A stretch of 64,000 bases of DNA from JANQOH01 sp965243325 (lineage in GTDB: Bacteria; Pseudomonadota; Alphaproteobacteria; UBA7887): the NCBI GenBank assembly GCA_965243325.1, contig CBDEUQ010000003.1, positions 620,001-684,000 on the forward strand, in the 5' to 3' direction. Below are positions 8,420 through 17,072 of the stretch, in pieces (position 1 is the stretch's first letter; every line of letters begins with the position of its first letter). A program made the translations under genes and the position numbers. The notes under the pieces are model-generated. The model saw nothing but the letters and a program-made list of their open reading frames with translations. It had not been told where the DNA came from and ran no database searches.

Positions 8420-8919
8420 CGGGTCTCTACTCCTCCGGCCGGTTTGCCGCCCGGCGCGCGCTTGCCGAGGCGCTCGCGCACGCGCTGGCGGGCCAGTCCG
8501 CGGTCGCGGTCGCTGACATAGATCAGTCCGCCGATGCGGCGCAACAGATTCTCCTCAAACTCGTGCACGATTCCGTCGGCATAGGCGACCTCCCACAGCA
8601 TCTCCATCAGCACCACGCGCTCGTTCTCGTCGAAGCGCCCCTTGACGGCGTTCGTGAAGCCGAAGATCTGCGGCGACTCGGCGACCGCGCGCTCGGCCTC
8701 GGCGACGAGGGCGGCGCCGTCGGCCGCCGCGAGCGAGAACCGCGCGCCCACCAGCCGCGTCACGGTCGCGCGCTCGGCCGCGTCGAACCGGCCGTCCATC
8801 ATCGCGGTTTCCACCAGCAGCGCGCAGGCGGCCAGCGCCATCTCCCGGGTATCGTCGGTGGCGGCGTCCCCGGGTCCCGGGTCGATCGGGCGCAACCATC
8901 TGGCCAGGCGGTCGAACAT
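8416..8919 (-). CDS. TerB/DjlA-type helical domain protein
   Basis: An acidic, all-helical protein of 167 residues with two related half-repeats (LLVETAMMDGRFDAAERATV and VLMEMLWEVAYADGIVHEFE) carrying the DG-x(4,5)-E signature of the TerB family. Such domains bind divalent ions or act as co-chaperone modules; no enzymatic role is evident. It starts 62 bases after the S4 gene and overlaps fdxA by four bases, so it is part of the helicase-S4-fdxA transcription unit. Function unknown. Confidence 0.8.
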   Translation of the reverse strand: MFDRLARWLRPIDPGPGDAATDDTREMALAACALLVETAMMDGRFDAAERATVTRLVGARFSLAAADGAALVAEAERAVAESPQIFGFTNAVKGRFDENERVVLMEMLWEVAYADGIVHEFEENLLRRIGGLIYVSDRDRGLARQRVRERLGKRAPGGKPAGGVETR

Positions 8920-8981
8920 GCCGGCTGCCTACCACACGGCCCGCCGCGGCGCCACGTCACGGGCGCTCCGCGGCGCCGGCC

Positions 8982-9350
8982 TCACCCCTCGGGCGCCGGC
9001 CGCAGACGGTCGAGCGCGCGCCGGTCGGCCTTCGTCGGGCGGGAGCCGGTCCGCGCCGCCGCTCCGCCTTCCCCCGGCGTCGCGGGCGCCAGATCGTCGT
9101 ACAGCAGCGCCGCCTCGCTTGCCGGTCCGCGGCGTTCGCCGAGCGCCGCCACCGCGACGACGCGAATGCGCCCGCCCTGCGGAAACGTCAGCACGTCGCC
9201 CGCGCGCACGGCCGCGCTCGGCCGCGCCTGCGGCTTGCCGTTCAGGCGCACGCGGCCGCCGGAACAGGCGCGGGCGGCCAGCGAGCGCGACTTGAAGAAG
9301 CGCGCGTACCACAGCCATTTGTCGAGCCTAAGCCGCGGCGATCCGTTCAT
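8982..9350 (-). CDS. S4-domain RNA-binding protein (Hsp15-like)
   Basis: A 122-residue basic protein whose first 60 residues form an S4 RNA-binding fold: RLRLDKWLWYARFFKSRSLA followed by RVRLNGKPQ and AGDVLTF. This matches the Hsp15/HslR group, which recycles stalled 50S subunits after heat stress. The C-terminal tail (SRPTKADRRALDRLR) is the usual basic end of the alphaproteobacterial form. The ATG overlaps the stop of the upstream helicase gene (ATGA), so the two RNA-acting proteins are coupled. Confidence 0.85.
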   Translation of the reverse strand: MNGSPRLRLDKWLWYARFFKSRSLAARACSGGRVRLNGKPQARPSAAVRAGDVLTFPQGGRIRVVAVAALGERRGPASEAALLYDDLAPATPGEGGAAARTGSRPTKADRRALDRLRPAPEG

Positions 9351-11857
9351 GCTTCGGGCATCTTGAGCCGCGCCAGGACGGCGAACGGCGTCGCCTCGGC
9401 CGCGCGTTTGCGCGCGGTGCGCGGCCGTTCGCCGCGGCGGCGCACCGGTTCGTAGCGGGCCAGCGCACCCGTGCCGTCGACGGCGCGGTAGCCGAGGTCG
9501 CGCATCAGGTCGGCGAGCGCGTCGCCGGAGCAGCCGGCCAGGTTGCAAAGCGCCGTGTCGAGGCGGATCGGGCCGGCGCGCGCGCGGCGGCGCAGTGCCG
9601 CCTGCAGGCGCTCCAGCATGTCCGCCCGCACCGCGCGCCCGCCCACCGGCCAGTATCCCACCGCCCGGTAGTAGGCGGCCGGCAGCTCGCGGGCGACGGC
9701 GAGGGATTTGCTCCCCGGCGGCGGCGCGACGGGCGTCCGTTCGTCGTGTATGCACCACAGGAGCGCGCGCAGGCGCACCGGGCGGGTCTTGAGCAGCGCC
9801 GGCATGAAGACGGTCTCGACGCCGAAGCGCACGCCGAGGCCGCCGAGGGCCTTGCGGTCGCGCGCCGAGAGTGCCGCGTAGACGTCCGCGACCTCCTTGC
9901 GGGACGCGACGCCGTTCGCCTCGCACAGGTGGAACGCGAGCCCGCGGGCGGCGCCGCCCGGCGCCGCCGCCCGGGCGCGGAACAACGGCGCCAGGACGTC
10001 CGCGACGTGGTCGCCGAGCCAGTCCGCGAGCCGCCGCTCGACGCGCGCGCGCAGCGGCGCCGGCAGGAGATCGCCGGCGGCGACCCGCAGGCCGGGCTCG
10101 AGCGCCGACGGGCCACGAACGAGCCGAGCGACCGCCGTGTCCCGCCAGCGGACCGCTCCCGAGTCGTCGAGGGCGAACGCCTCGCCGGGCGCCGCGGCGA
10201 GAGCGGCCGCGCGGCTGCGCAGCTCGGGCTCGAGCGCGCGCCGCACGGCGGCGCGCAGGGCGCGGCCGTCGCGCCAGCTCTCGCGGTCGTCCGGGGCGAA
10301 TTCGAAGCCGCGCAGGCGGCCGACGAATTCGCCTTCCACGGCGACCTCTCCCGTCGGCTTCACCGACACGGCAAGCGGCGTGCCCTGCTCGAGCCGGCGG
10401 GCCAGCAGGGCGGTGCGGCGGTCGACGAAGCGCTGCGTCAGACGGCTGTGCAACGCGTCGGACAGCTTGTCCTCGATGGCGCTGGCGCGCGCCCGCAGCC
10501 CCGCCTGGTCGACGGTCCAGCCGGGGCGCCAGGCGATGTAGTTCCACGTGCGGACGTGGGCGATGCGCGTCGCCAGCGTATCGATGTCGCCGTCGGTCCG
10601 GTCCAGCCGGTCGACCATGCGCGCGACCCACGCCTCGGGCAGCACGCCCGGCGGCCCGGCGAGCTTGCGCCAGATCGCCGCGAGCAGGCGGTAGTGCGCG
10701 TCGGGCACGGTCTTGCGGAAATCGGGGACGCGGCAGACCTCCCAGAGCAGCGATACGGCGTCGTGGCCGACGGCGCGGACGGCGATCTCGGGGAGCCGCG
10801 ACAGCGCGCGCAGGCTCGCGATGTCGTCGGTGTCGCGCGGGCGCATCAGCTCCGGCGCCGGCGGCGACGCTTCCAGGCTGCGCAGCAGCGCCGTCGCCGA
10901 CGACAGGTCGAGGCGCGTGTTGCGCCAGTGGATGCGGCGCACCGTTTCGAAGTCGTGGCTTTCGACCGCCGCCGCCAGGCGCGGATCAAGGGCCGGCGAC
11001 TCGAGCGTGGTGCCGAAGCTGCCGTCGTGCATGTGGCGCCCCGCGCGCCCGGCGATCTGGCCGATCTCCGCCGGGTCGAGCCGGCGCAGCCGGCGGCCGT
11101 CGAACTTGCGCAGGCCGGCGAACGCGACGTGGTCGACGTTCATGTTGAGGCCCATGCCGATGGCGTCCGTGGCGACGAGGTAGTCCACCTCGCCGGCCTG
11201 GTAGAGCGCCACCTGGGCGTTGCGCGTGCGCGGGCTGAGCGCGCCCATGACCACCGCCGCGCCGCCGCGGAACCGGCGCAGCAGCTCGGCGATGCGATAG
11301 ACCTCGGCGGCGGAGAACGCGACCACGGCGCTGCGCGGCGGCAGGCGGGTGATCTTGCGCGCGCCGGCGAAGGAGAGCGTCGAAAGCCGCGGCCGGCTGA
11401 CGAACGAGGCCTCGGGAACCAGCCGCCGGACCAGCGGCGCCATCGTCGCCGCCCCGAGCAGCACGGTCTCCGAGATGCCGCGCGCGTGCAGTATGCGATC
11501 GGTGAAGACGTGGCCGCGCTCGGGGTCCACCGCCAGTTGAATCTCGTCCACCGCGACGAATTCGACCGCCCGGTCGGTCGGCATCGATTCGACGGTGCAG
11601 ACGTAGTAGCGCGGCCGCGACGGCACGATGCGCTCCTCGCCCGTGATCAGCGCCACCTGCCCGGCGCCCCGCGCCCTGGCGACGCGGTCGTAGACCTCGC
11701 GGGCGAGCAGGCGCAGCGGACAGCCGATCATCCCGCTCCGATGGCCGAGCATGCGCTCGACCGCGAGATGGGTCTTGCCGGTGTTGGTAGGACCGAGAAC
11801 CGCGCTTATGCGTCCCGTTTCCGTCCGGCTGAGCGTGCTCCGGCGGGCGGATTGCAT
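9347..11857 (-). CDS. Suv3-like superfamily 2 RNA helicase
   Basis: An 836-residue helicase related to mitochondrial SUV3. Walker A is GPTNTGKT (22-29) and Walker B DEIQ (104-107), where DEAD-box proteins have DEAD. Helicase motif V/VI appears as YLVATDAIGMGLNMNVDHV and QIAGRAGRH. The C-terminal ~400 residues are an arginine/alanine-rich region typical of the alphaproteobacterial members and probably bind RNA or partners. It heads the leftward unit with the S4 protein, the TerB-like protein and fdxA. A role in RNA turnover is inferred from family membership. Confidence 0.88.
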   Translation of the reverse strand: MQSARRSTLSRTETGRISAVLGPTNTGKTHLAVERMLGHRSGMIGCPLRLLAREVYDRVARARGAGQVALITGEERIVPSRPRYYVCTVESMPTDRAVEFVAVDEIQLAVDPERGHVFTDRILHARGISETVLLGAATMAPLVRRLVPEASFVSRPRLSTLSFAGARKITRLPPRSAVVAFSAAEVYRIAELLRRFRGGAAVVMGALSPRTRNAQVALYQAGEVDYLVATDAIGMGLNMNVDHVAFAGLRKFDGRRLRRLDPAEIGQIAGRAGRHMHDGSFGTTLESPALDPRLAAAVESHDFETVRRIHWRNTRLDLSSATALLRSLEASPPAPELMRPRDTDDIASLRALSRLPEIAVRAVGHDAVSLLWEVCRVPDFRKTVPDAHYRLLAAIWRKLAGPPGVLPEAWVARMVDRLDRTDGDIDTLATRIAHVRTWNYIAWRPGWTVDQAGLRARASAIEDKLSDALHSRLTQRFVDRRTALLARRLEQGTPLAVSVKPTGEVAVEGEFVGRLRGFEFAPDDRESWRDGRALRAAVRRALEPELRSRAAALAAAPGEAFALDDSGAVRWRDTAVARLVRGPSALEPGLRVAAGDLLPAPLRARVERRLADWLGDHVADVLAPLFRARAAAPGGAARGLAFHLCEANGVASRKEVADVYAALSARDRKALGGLGVRFGVETVFMPALLKTRPVRLRALLWCIHDERTPVAPPPGSKSLAVARELPAAYYRAVGYWPVGGRAVRADMLERLQAALRRRARAGPIRLDTALCNLAGCSGDALADLMRDLGYRAVDGTGALARYEPVRRRGERPRTARKRAAEATPFAVLARLKMPEA

Positions 11858-11875
11858 CGCGCCGCAGATTCGCCT

Positions 11876-12343
11876 ATGGATCGTCGGAAATCAAGGCGGC
11901 CGGCGGTTCGTTCCGGCGGGGAGGGCGGCATCGAGATTACCGGAGGCTGCAACTGTGGCGCCATCCGCTACCGCGCCGCGGCGGCGCCGATCAGGGTGAG
12001 CCACTGCCATTGCGAAACCTGCCGGCGCGCCAGCGGCGCCGTGGCCCTGACCCTGGCGGCGTTCGACGCCGACTCGGTGGCGTGGGAGGGCGAGACCCCG
12101 GCCACCTATCGTTCGTCCGATTTCGCGTTTCGCCGCTTCTGCCCGCGTTGCGGCAGCCAGCTCGAGTTCGGCTTCGACGACCGTCCCGAGTTGCGGATCC
12201 TGGCCGTCGGCACCATGGACGACCCTTCGGCGGTGCCGGCGATCCGGCACAATTTCATCTCCGAGAAAATCCCGTGGGTGCATCTCGACGAGCACCTGCC
12301 GGCGAAGCCGCGCTGGTGGAACCCGCCACCGGGACGCGAATAG
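11876..12343 (+). CDS. GFA family zinc protein
   Basis: A 155-residue protein of the glutathione-dependent formaldehyde-activating (GFA/CENP-V) family. Zinc-binding cysteines are in GGCNCGAIRY, SHCHCETCRR and FCPRCGSQLEF; the C-terminal VPAIRHNFISEKIPWVHLD is characteristic. Most family members are of unknown substrate. The ATG at 11876 gives a short basic leader. A start nearer the GGCNCG motif would fit family length better, but no ATG or GTG is available there, so the N-terminus is uncertain. It diverges from the helicase gene with 18 bases between them. Confidence 0.82.
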   Translation: MDRRKSRRPAVRSGGEGGIEITGGCNCGAIRYRAAAAPIRVSHCHCETCRRASGAVALTLAAFDADSVAWEGETPATYRSSDFAFRRFCPRCGSQLEFGFDDRPELRILAVGTMDDPSAVPAIRHNFISEKIPWVHLDEHLPAKPRWWNPPPGRE

Positions 12344-12383
12344 CCGGCGCGGCCGGCGCCGGCGGAGCGGGGAGCGTTCGCTC

Positions 12384-13346
12384 GTGCCCCGGCTGACCCG
12401 GCGCGCGTTCCTCCTCGCATCCGCCGCCGCCGTCGCCGGCTGCGGAACCGGGCCGGACGCCACGGAGGCCGTAGGGGTGCCGCCCGGCGAGGGCCGGCTC
12501 GCGGTCCGCGGCGGCGACGTCTGGTACCGCGTCGTCGGCGACGGGCCCGGCGCGCCGGTCGTCGTGGTGCACGGCGGCCCGGGCATGAGTCATGACTACC
12601 TGGCGCCGCTCTCGGCGCTCGGGAGCGACCGGCCGGTGGTGTTCTACGACCAGCTCGACTGCGGCCGTTCCGACCGCCCCGGCCTGCCGGTCAACTGGAC
12701 GGTCGCCCGTTTTGCCGACGAGATCGAATCGTTGCGCCGGGGGCTCGGGCTGACCCGCTTCCATCTGGTCGGCCATGCGTGGGGCGCCGCGCTGGTTGCC
12801 GAGTACGCGGCCGGCGTTCGCGGCGCGGCGCTGTCCTGCGTATTGGCGAGCCCGCTGCTCGACGCCCGGCGCTGGGTGGCCGACAACATGCGCTGGCGGC
12901 GCCTTCTGCCCGCGCCGGTTCAGGCGGTCCTCGACGAGCACGAGCGGGCCGGGCGCGTGCGCACCGCAGCGTACGTCGACGCGATGCGCCTCTTCTACGA
13001 CCGCCACCTGTGCCGCGTTTCGCCGTGGCCGGAGCCGTTGCAGGCCTCCCTCGAACGGAGCAACGTCGACCTCTACCTCGCCATGTGGGGCGAGACCGAG
13101 TTCCGGGCGACGGGCACCCTCGGGGCCTACGACGGCAGCACCAACCTGGCGCGCATCGACGTTCCGACGCTGTTCACCTGCGGCGAGTTCGACCAGGCGG
13201 CGCCGGCGACGCTCTGCCGCTACGCCGGATTCGTGTCCGGCCCCGCCGACGTCCGGGTGTTCGCCGACGCCTCGCACATGGCGCACCTCGAGCAGACCGA
13301 GGCGTACGTCCACGCCCTCGGCATCTTCTTCCGCGCGATCGGCTGA
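12384..13346 (+). CDS. proline iminopeptidase-like lipoprotein lacking the nucleophile serine
   Basis: A 320-residue alpha/beta hydrolase of peptidase family S33. The N-terminus has a twin-arginine-like RRAFLLAS followed by the lipobox AVAGC (Cys20), so it is predicted to be an exported lipoprotein. The oxyanion motif HGGPGMSHDYL, the acid Asp270 (GEFDQAAP) and a histidine in ASHMAHLE are kept. The nucleophile elbow reads GHAWG (130-134): Ala132, codon GCG at 12777-12779, replaces the serine of GxSxG. Unless this is a sequence error, peptidase activity by the usual mechanism is not possible. GTG start, 40 bases after the GFA gene. Confidence 0.78.
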   Translation: MPRLTRRAFLLASAAAVAGCGTGPDATEAVGVPPGEGRLAVRGGDVWYRVVGDGPGAPVVVVHGGPGMSHDYLAPLSALGSDRPVVFYDQLDCGRSDRPGLPVNWTVARFADEIESLRRGLGLTRFHLVGHAWGAALVAEYAAGVRGAALSCVLASPLLDARRWVADNMRWRRLLPAPVQAVLDEHERAGRVRTAAYVDAMRLFYDRHLCRVSPWPEPLQASLERSNVDLYLAMWGETEFRATGTLGAYDGSTNLARIDVPTLFTCGEFDQAAPATLCRYAGFVSGPADVRVFADASHMAHLEQTEAYVHALGIFFRAIG

Positions 13347-13353
13347 CTCCGCG

Positions 13354-14010
13354 CTACCGCAGATGGTCGTGGAGGAATCGTCCGCCGATGGCGAGCCCGT
13401 CGGCGGCGATGCCGTGGCCGACGCCGCCGCTTATGTGCCACTGCACCGGGACCTCGGCGGCGCCGAGCGCGGCGGCGGCCTCGTGGAGCGCGCCGACGGG
13501 GACCATGTCGTCGGCGTCGCCGTGAATCAGCATGACCGGTGGCCGCGCCGTCGCCTCCTCGCGCATGCTGCCGGCGCCGATCAGCCGCCCCGAATAGCCG
13601 ACGACGCACGCCGGCGGCTGCGGCCGCCGCAAGGCGACGTGCAACGCCATCATCGTTCCCTGGCTGAATCCGACGAGCGCGAGGCGGTCGTCGCCGAGAC
13701 CGTGGTCGGCGAGCGCGGAGTCGATGAACGCGTCCAGCGCCGGCGCCGCGCGGTCGACACCGGCGCGGACCGCGGCCGCCGAGCGGTCGCGAATGGAGAA
13801 CCACTGCCGCCCCGCCGGCGCCATGTCGCAGGGCTCCGGCGCATCCGGGGCGAGGAAGCGGCAGCCGGGCAGCGCACCGGCCCAGTGGTCGGCGAGGCCG
13901 ATGAGGTCGCTGCCGTCGGCGCCGAGGCCGTGCAGCAGAACCGTCACGCTGCGCGCCCGGCCACCGCCGGCGGGGGCGCGTTCGGGTCCGCGCAATCGGA
14001 TCGTTGTCAT
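13354..14010 (-). CDS. phospholipase/carboxylesterase family hydrolase
   Basis: A 218-residue cytoplasmic alpha/beta hydrolase. HGLGADGSDLIGL near the N-terminus, the nucleophile motif GFSQG, an aspartate in IHGDADDMVP and a histidine in GVGHGIAADGL give a complete Ser-Asp-His triad, as in the YpfH/acyl-protein thioesterase group. The ATG at 14010 begins just before the first beta strand and follows a GGGGGG-rich stretch; the longer frame upstream is antisense to gluQRS. It converges on the lipoprotein hydrolase gene with only 7 bases between stops. Confidence 0.87.
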   Translation of the reverse strand: MTTIRLRGPERAPAGGGRARSVTVLLHGLGADGSDLIGLADHWAGALPGCRFLAPDAPEPCDMAPAGRQWFSIRDRSAAAVRAGVDRAAPALDAFIDSALADHGLGDDRLALVGFSQGTMMALHVALRRPQPPACVVGYSGRLIGAGSMREEATARPPVMLIHGDADDMVPVGALHEAAAALGAAEVPVQWHISGGVGHGIAADGLAIGGRFLHDHLR

Positions 14011-14110
14011 GCCCCCCCGCTTTGGGCTATGCCCGCGTCGCCGCGGCATGATCGTCGTGTGCCGCGGCACGCGCAACCGTTGCTTCGAGAGTGGGCCGGG
14101 CCTGTCCGTC

Positions 14111-14950
14111 GTGACCTGCGTTACCCGTTTCGCGCCGAGTCCGACCGGGCTCATGCACCTCGGCCACGCCTACGCGGCGCTTTTCGCCTGGTCCGAGGCG
14201 GCGCGGGCGGGCGGGCGTTTCGTCCTGCGCATCGAGGACATCGACCGCGGCCGCTGCCGGCCGGAGTTCGAGACCGCGATCTTCGAGGATCTGGCGTGGC
14301 TCGGGCTCGACTGGGACCCCGAGGTGCGCCGGCAGTCGGCGCATATGGACGTCTACGCCAAGGCGCTCGCGCGCCTCGACGAGCTCGGCGTGATCTACCC
14401 GTGCTTCTGCACCCGCCGCGACATTCGCGCCGAGATCGCGCACGCCGACGCGGCGCCGCACGGCCCCGACGGGTTCGTCTATCCGGGCACCTGCCGCGGG
14501 TTGACCGACGAGACCCGGCGCCAGCGGATTCTCATGGGCGTGCCGCACGCCTGGCGGCTCGACTCGCGCCGCGCGGCGGCCGTCGCCGGGCCGCTCGTCT
14601 GGCACGACCGCAAGTCGGGCGAGCAGCGGGTCGAGACGCTCGCCCAAGGCGACGTCGTGGTCGCCCGCAAGGACGTGCCGACGAGCTACCATCTCGCGGT
14701 CGTCGTCGACGACGCCCTCGCCGGTGTCACCCTGGTGACGCGCGGCGACGACCTGTTCGCGGCCAGCGCCGTCCATCGCGTACTGCAGGCGCTGCTCGGC
14801 ATCGCGCCGCCGGTCTGGCACCATCACCCGATCATCACCGACGCCAGCGGCGTGCGCCTCGCCAAGCGGAACCGCGCCATGACCCTGCGCTCGCTGCGCC
14901 GGGCGGGAAAGTCCGCCGCCGAGGTCCGCGCCATGGTCGGTTTCGGCTGA
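14111..14950 (+). CDS. gluQRS: glutamyl-Q tRNA(Asp) synthetase
   Basis: Paralogue of glutamyl-tRNA synthetase without the anticodon-binding domain; it attaches glutamate to queuosine in the anticodon of tRNA-Asp. The 279-residue product starts at the catalytic fold: RFAPSPTGLMHLGHAYAAL carries the HIGH-type motif, CFCTRR...YPGTCR the zinc cysteines, and LAKRNRAMTLRSLR replaces the KMSKS loop. The GTG at 14111 is preferred; an in-frame ATG at 14048 would add 21 residues. The acyl-CoA dehydrogenase begins 7 bases after the stop. Confidence 0.88.
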   Translation: MTCVTRFAPSPTGLMHLGHAYAALFAWSEAARAGGRFVLRIEDIDRGRCRPEFETAIFEDLAWLGLDWDPEVRRQSAHMDVYAKALARLDELGVIYPCFCTRRDIRAEIAHADAAPHGPDGFVYPGTCRGLTDETRRQRILMGVPHAWRLDSRRAAAVAGPLVWHDRKSGEQRVETLAQGDVVVARKDVPTSYHLAVVVDDALAGVTLVTRGDDLFAASAVHRVLQALLGIAPPVWHHHPIITDASGVRLAKRNRAMTLRSLRRAGKSAAEVRAMVGFG

Positions 14951-14957
14951 GACGGCA

Positions 14958-16646
14958 ATGGGAGCGCGGGCCACCATGACCGCCGCCGGTTCGCAGAAGA
15001 CGGGCGACAAGGCGTTCGCCGACCCCCGGCGCGACTGCCGCGACGCCCTCGCCGCCGCCGACGGCCTGCTCGCGGCGGCGCGGGCGGCCGTGGCGCACCG
15101 CGTCGTTGCCGGCGGGCGGGTCGATGCGGCGGCGCTCGATCGCCACCAGTTCGCCGCGCACGGGTTCGCGTGGTTCGCGACGTGCATCGAGGCGCTGCGC
15201 CAGATGGCCGCGTGGGCGGACCGCCTTGCCGGGCGCGGCGCCTTCGGAGGGCTCGAGGCGCTGATCCTGCGGGCCGCGTTCGGCGAATATCTCGCCCAGC
15301 TCGAAGGCGGGGTCGCGATGAGCCAGGCGGAGACCGTGCGCCCGCGCGATCTCGGCGTCGACGCGGCAGCGCTGGCGGCGTTCCGCGTGCCGGCGGTCCG
15401 CCGGCTCGTGGCCGACGGCGCCGCGGTGCGCGCCGCCGTCGCCGCCGCTCTGGCGCGCGGCGAAGCGGCGGACCCCGGGCTCGGCGACGAGACCCTGACG
15501 GCGATGCGCGAGCAGGTGCGCCGCTTCGCCGACGAGCGGATCGCGCCGGCGGCGCAGGAGTGGCACCGCGCCGACAGCCTGATCTCCGACGGGACGATCG
15601 CCGAGATGGCGGCGCTCGGCGTGTTCGGCCTCACCGTTCCCGGCGAATGGGGCGGCGGCGGCATGGGCAAGGTGGCGATGTGCGTGGTGACCGAAGAGCT
15701 GTGCCGCGCCTCGCTCGGCGCCGGCTCGCTGGCCACCCGCTCGGAGATCGCCGGCGAGCTCGTGCGGTTGCACGGCACCGATGCGCAGCGGGCGCGCTGG
15801 CTCGGTCCGATCGCCAGCGGCGCCGTGCTTCCGGCGGCGGTCTTCACCGAGCCCGACGCCGGATCCGACCTCGGCGCGGTCCGCACCCGCGCGGTGCACG
15901 ACGGCGCGGTCTGGCGCATCACAGGGGCCAAGACGTGGTCGACGCACGCCGCCCGCGCCGACGTGATGACGCTGCTCGCCCGCACCGACCCGGACGTGCC
16001 GGGCCACGGCGGCCTGTCGATGTTTCTCGCGCCCAAGCCGCGCGGGACGGACGCCCGGCCGTTCCCGGCGCCGGGCATGTCGGGGAGCGAGATCGCCGTG
16101 CTCGGCTACCGCGGCATGAAGGAGTACGAGATCGCCTTCGACGGGTTCGCGGTACCGGCGGACTGCCTGCTCGGCGGGCGTCCCGGCGCCGGCTTCCGGC
16201 AGTTGATGGGAACCTTCGAGGCGGCGCGCATCCAGACCGCGGCACGCGCCGTCGGCGTGGCGCAAAACGCCTTCGAGCTCGCCCTCGCCTACGCCGGCGG
16301 CCGGCGCCAGTTCGGCCGCGCGATCCGCGACTTCCCGCGCGTTTACGGCAAGCTCGCGTGGATGGCGGCGGAGTGTATGGCGGCGCGCCAGCTCACGTGG
16401 TTCGCGGCGCGCCGCAAGGACGCCGGCCGGCGCTGCGACGTCGAGGCGGGCATGGCCAAACTGCTCGCCGCCCGCGTCGCCTGGGCCGCCGCCGACGCCG
16501 CCGTGCAGATCCACGGCGGCAACGGCTACGCCGAGGAATATCCCGTGAGCCGGGTGCTCGTCGATGCGCGCATCCTCAACGTCTTCGAGGGGTCGGCGGA
16601 GATCCAGGCGCACATCGTCGCCCGTCGCCTGCTGGCGGGGGGCTGA
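14958..16646 (+). CDS. acyl-CoA dehydrogenase with N-terminal helical extension
   Basis: FAD enzyme of 562 residues, about 170 longer than ordinary acyl-CoA dehydrogenases. The extra N-terminal part (1 to ~170) is alanine-rich and helical. The standard domain begins near EQVRRFADERIAPAA and has the FAD-contact VFTEPDAGSDLGAVRTRA, the KTWSTHA strand and the C-terminal VFEGSAEIQAHIVARRLL with the catalytic-base region. An alternative ATG at 14976 would shorten it by six residues. The gene is adjacent to gluQRS without functional relation and marks the left border of the accessory island. Confidence 0.87.
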   Translation: MGARATMTAAGSQKTGDKAFADPRRDCRDALAAADGLLAAARAAVAHRVVAGGRVDAAALDRHQFAAHGFAWFATCIEALRQMAAWADRLAGRGAFGGLEALILRAAFGEYLAQLEGGVAMSQAETVRPRDLGVDAAALAAFRVPAVRRLVADGAAVRAAVAAALARGEAADPGLGDETLTAMREQVRRFADERIAPAAQEWHRADSLISDGTIAEMAALGVFGLTVPGEWGGGGMGKVAMCVVTEELCRASLGAGSLATRSEIAGELVRLHGTDAQRARWLGPIASGAVLPAAVFTEPDAGSDLGAVRTRAVHDGAVWRITGAKTWSTHAARADVMTLLARTDPDVPGHGGLSMFLAPKPRGTDARPFPAPGMSGSEIAVLGYRGMKEYEIAFDGFAVPADCLLGGRPGAGFRQLMGTFEAARIQTAARAVGVAQNAFELALAYAGGRRQFGRAIRDFPRVYGKLAWMAAECMAARQLTWFAARRKDAGRRCDVEAGMAKLLAARVAWAAADAAVQIHGGNGYAEEYPVSRVLVDARILNVFEGSAEIQAHIVARRLLAGG

Positions 16647-16692
16647 GCGCTGCGACGCGCGGCCGGGCGGTGTTCGGAAAGGGCAACGCGGC

Positions 16693-16887
16693 ATGAACAG
16701 GCAGTTGACTGCGATCATCGTGCGCGAAGGCGACGGATACGTCGCCCTGTGCTGGGAAGTGGATGTCGCCAGCCAGGGGGACACCGTGGCGGAGGCGCGC
16801 GACAACCTTGCGGAGGCGCTGGCCCTGTTTTTCGAAACCGTGCCCGCCGGGGAGATCGACAGACGCCTCTCGGCAAAGCCTGCATGA
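16693..16887 (+). CDS. hicB: HicB-like antitoxin
   Basis: A 64-residue protein with the partial RNase-H-like fold of HicB/UPF0150: TAIIVREGDGYVALCWEVD, then SQGDTVAEARDNLAEALALFFE. HicB neutralises the HicA mRNA interferase and usually represses its own operon; this short form lacks a C-terminal DNA-binding domain. The ATG follows GGGCAACGCGGC. The expected hicA gene lies immediately downstream but appears frameshifted, which would leave this as an orphan antitoxin. Confidence 0.8.
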   Translation: MNRQLTAIIVREGDGYVALCWEVDVASQGDTVAEARDNLAEALALFFETVPAGEIDRRLSAKPA

Positions 16888-16905
16888 CCAGCGTCGAGGT
16901 CGCCG

Positions 16906-17054
16906 TTGGCCAGGCTGAGAGTCCTTTCCGGCTGGGAAGTCCGCCGGTTTCTCGGGTCGCGCGGACGACGTTTCGGATCGCCTACGGCCGGATGCGACCC
17001 GGCCTGCTTCCCGACGGGTCCCCTCGCCCTCCCGTCGTTGACCATTGTCGATAG
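16906..17054 (+). pseudogene. decayed hicA toxin gene
   Basis: Two segments in different frames together resemble a HicA toxin. From 16906 the frame reads LARLRVLSGWEVRRFLGSRG, the usual HicA N-terminus; from about 16986 another frame reads GRMRPGLLPDGSPRPPVVDH and stops at 17054, the usual C-terminal end. The central strand with the catalytic histidine (GSH motif) is not recognisable. I infer loss by frameshift and mutation. The position directly after hicB supports the identity. The first frame stays open to 17076, overlapping the GTG of higB, so a truncated peptide is possible. Confidence 0.5.
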
Positions 17055-17072
17055 ACACCATACGCTCTCACG

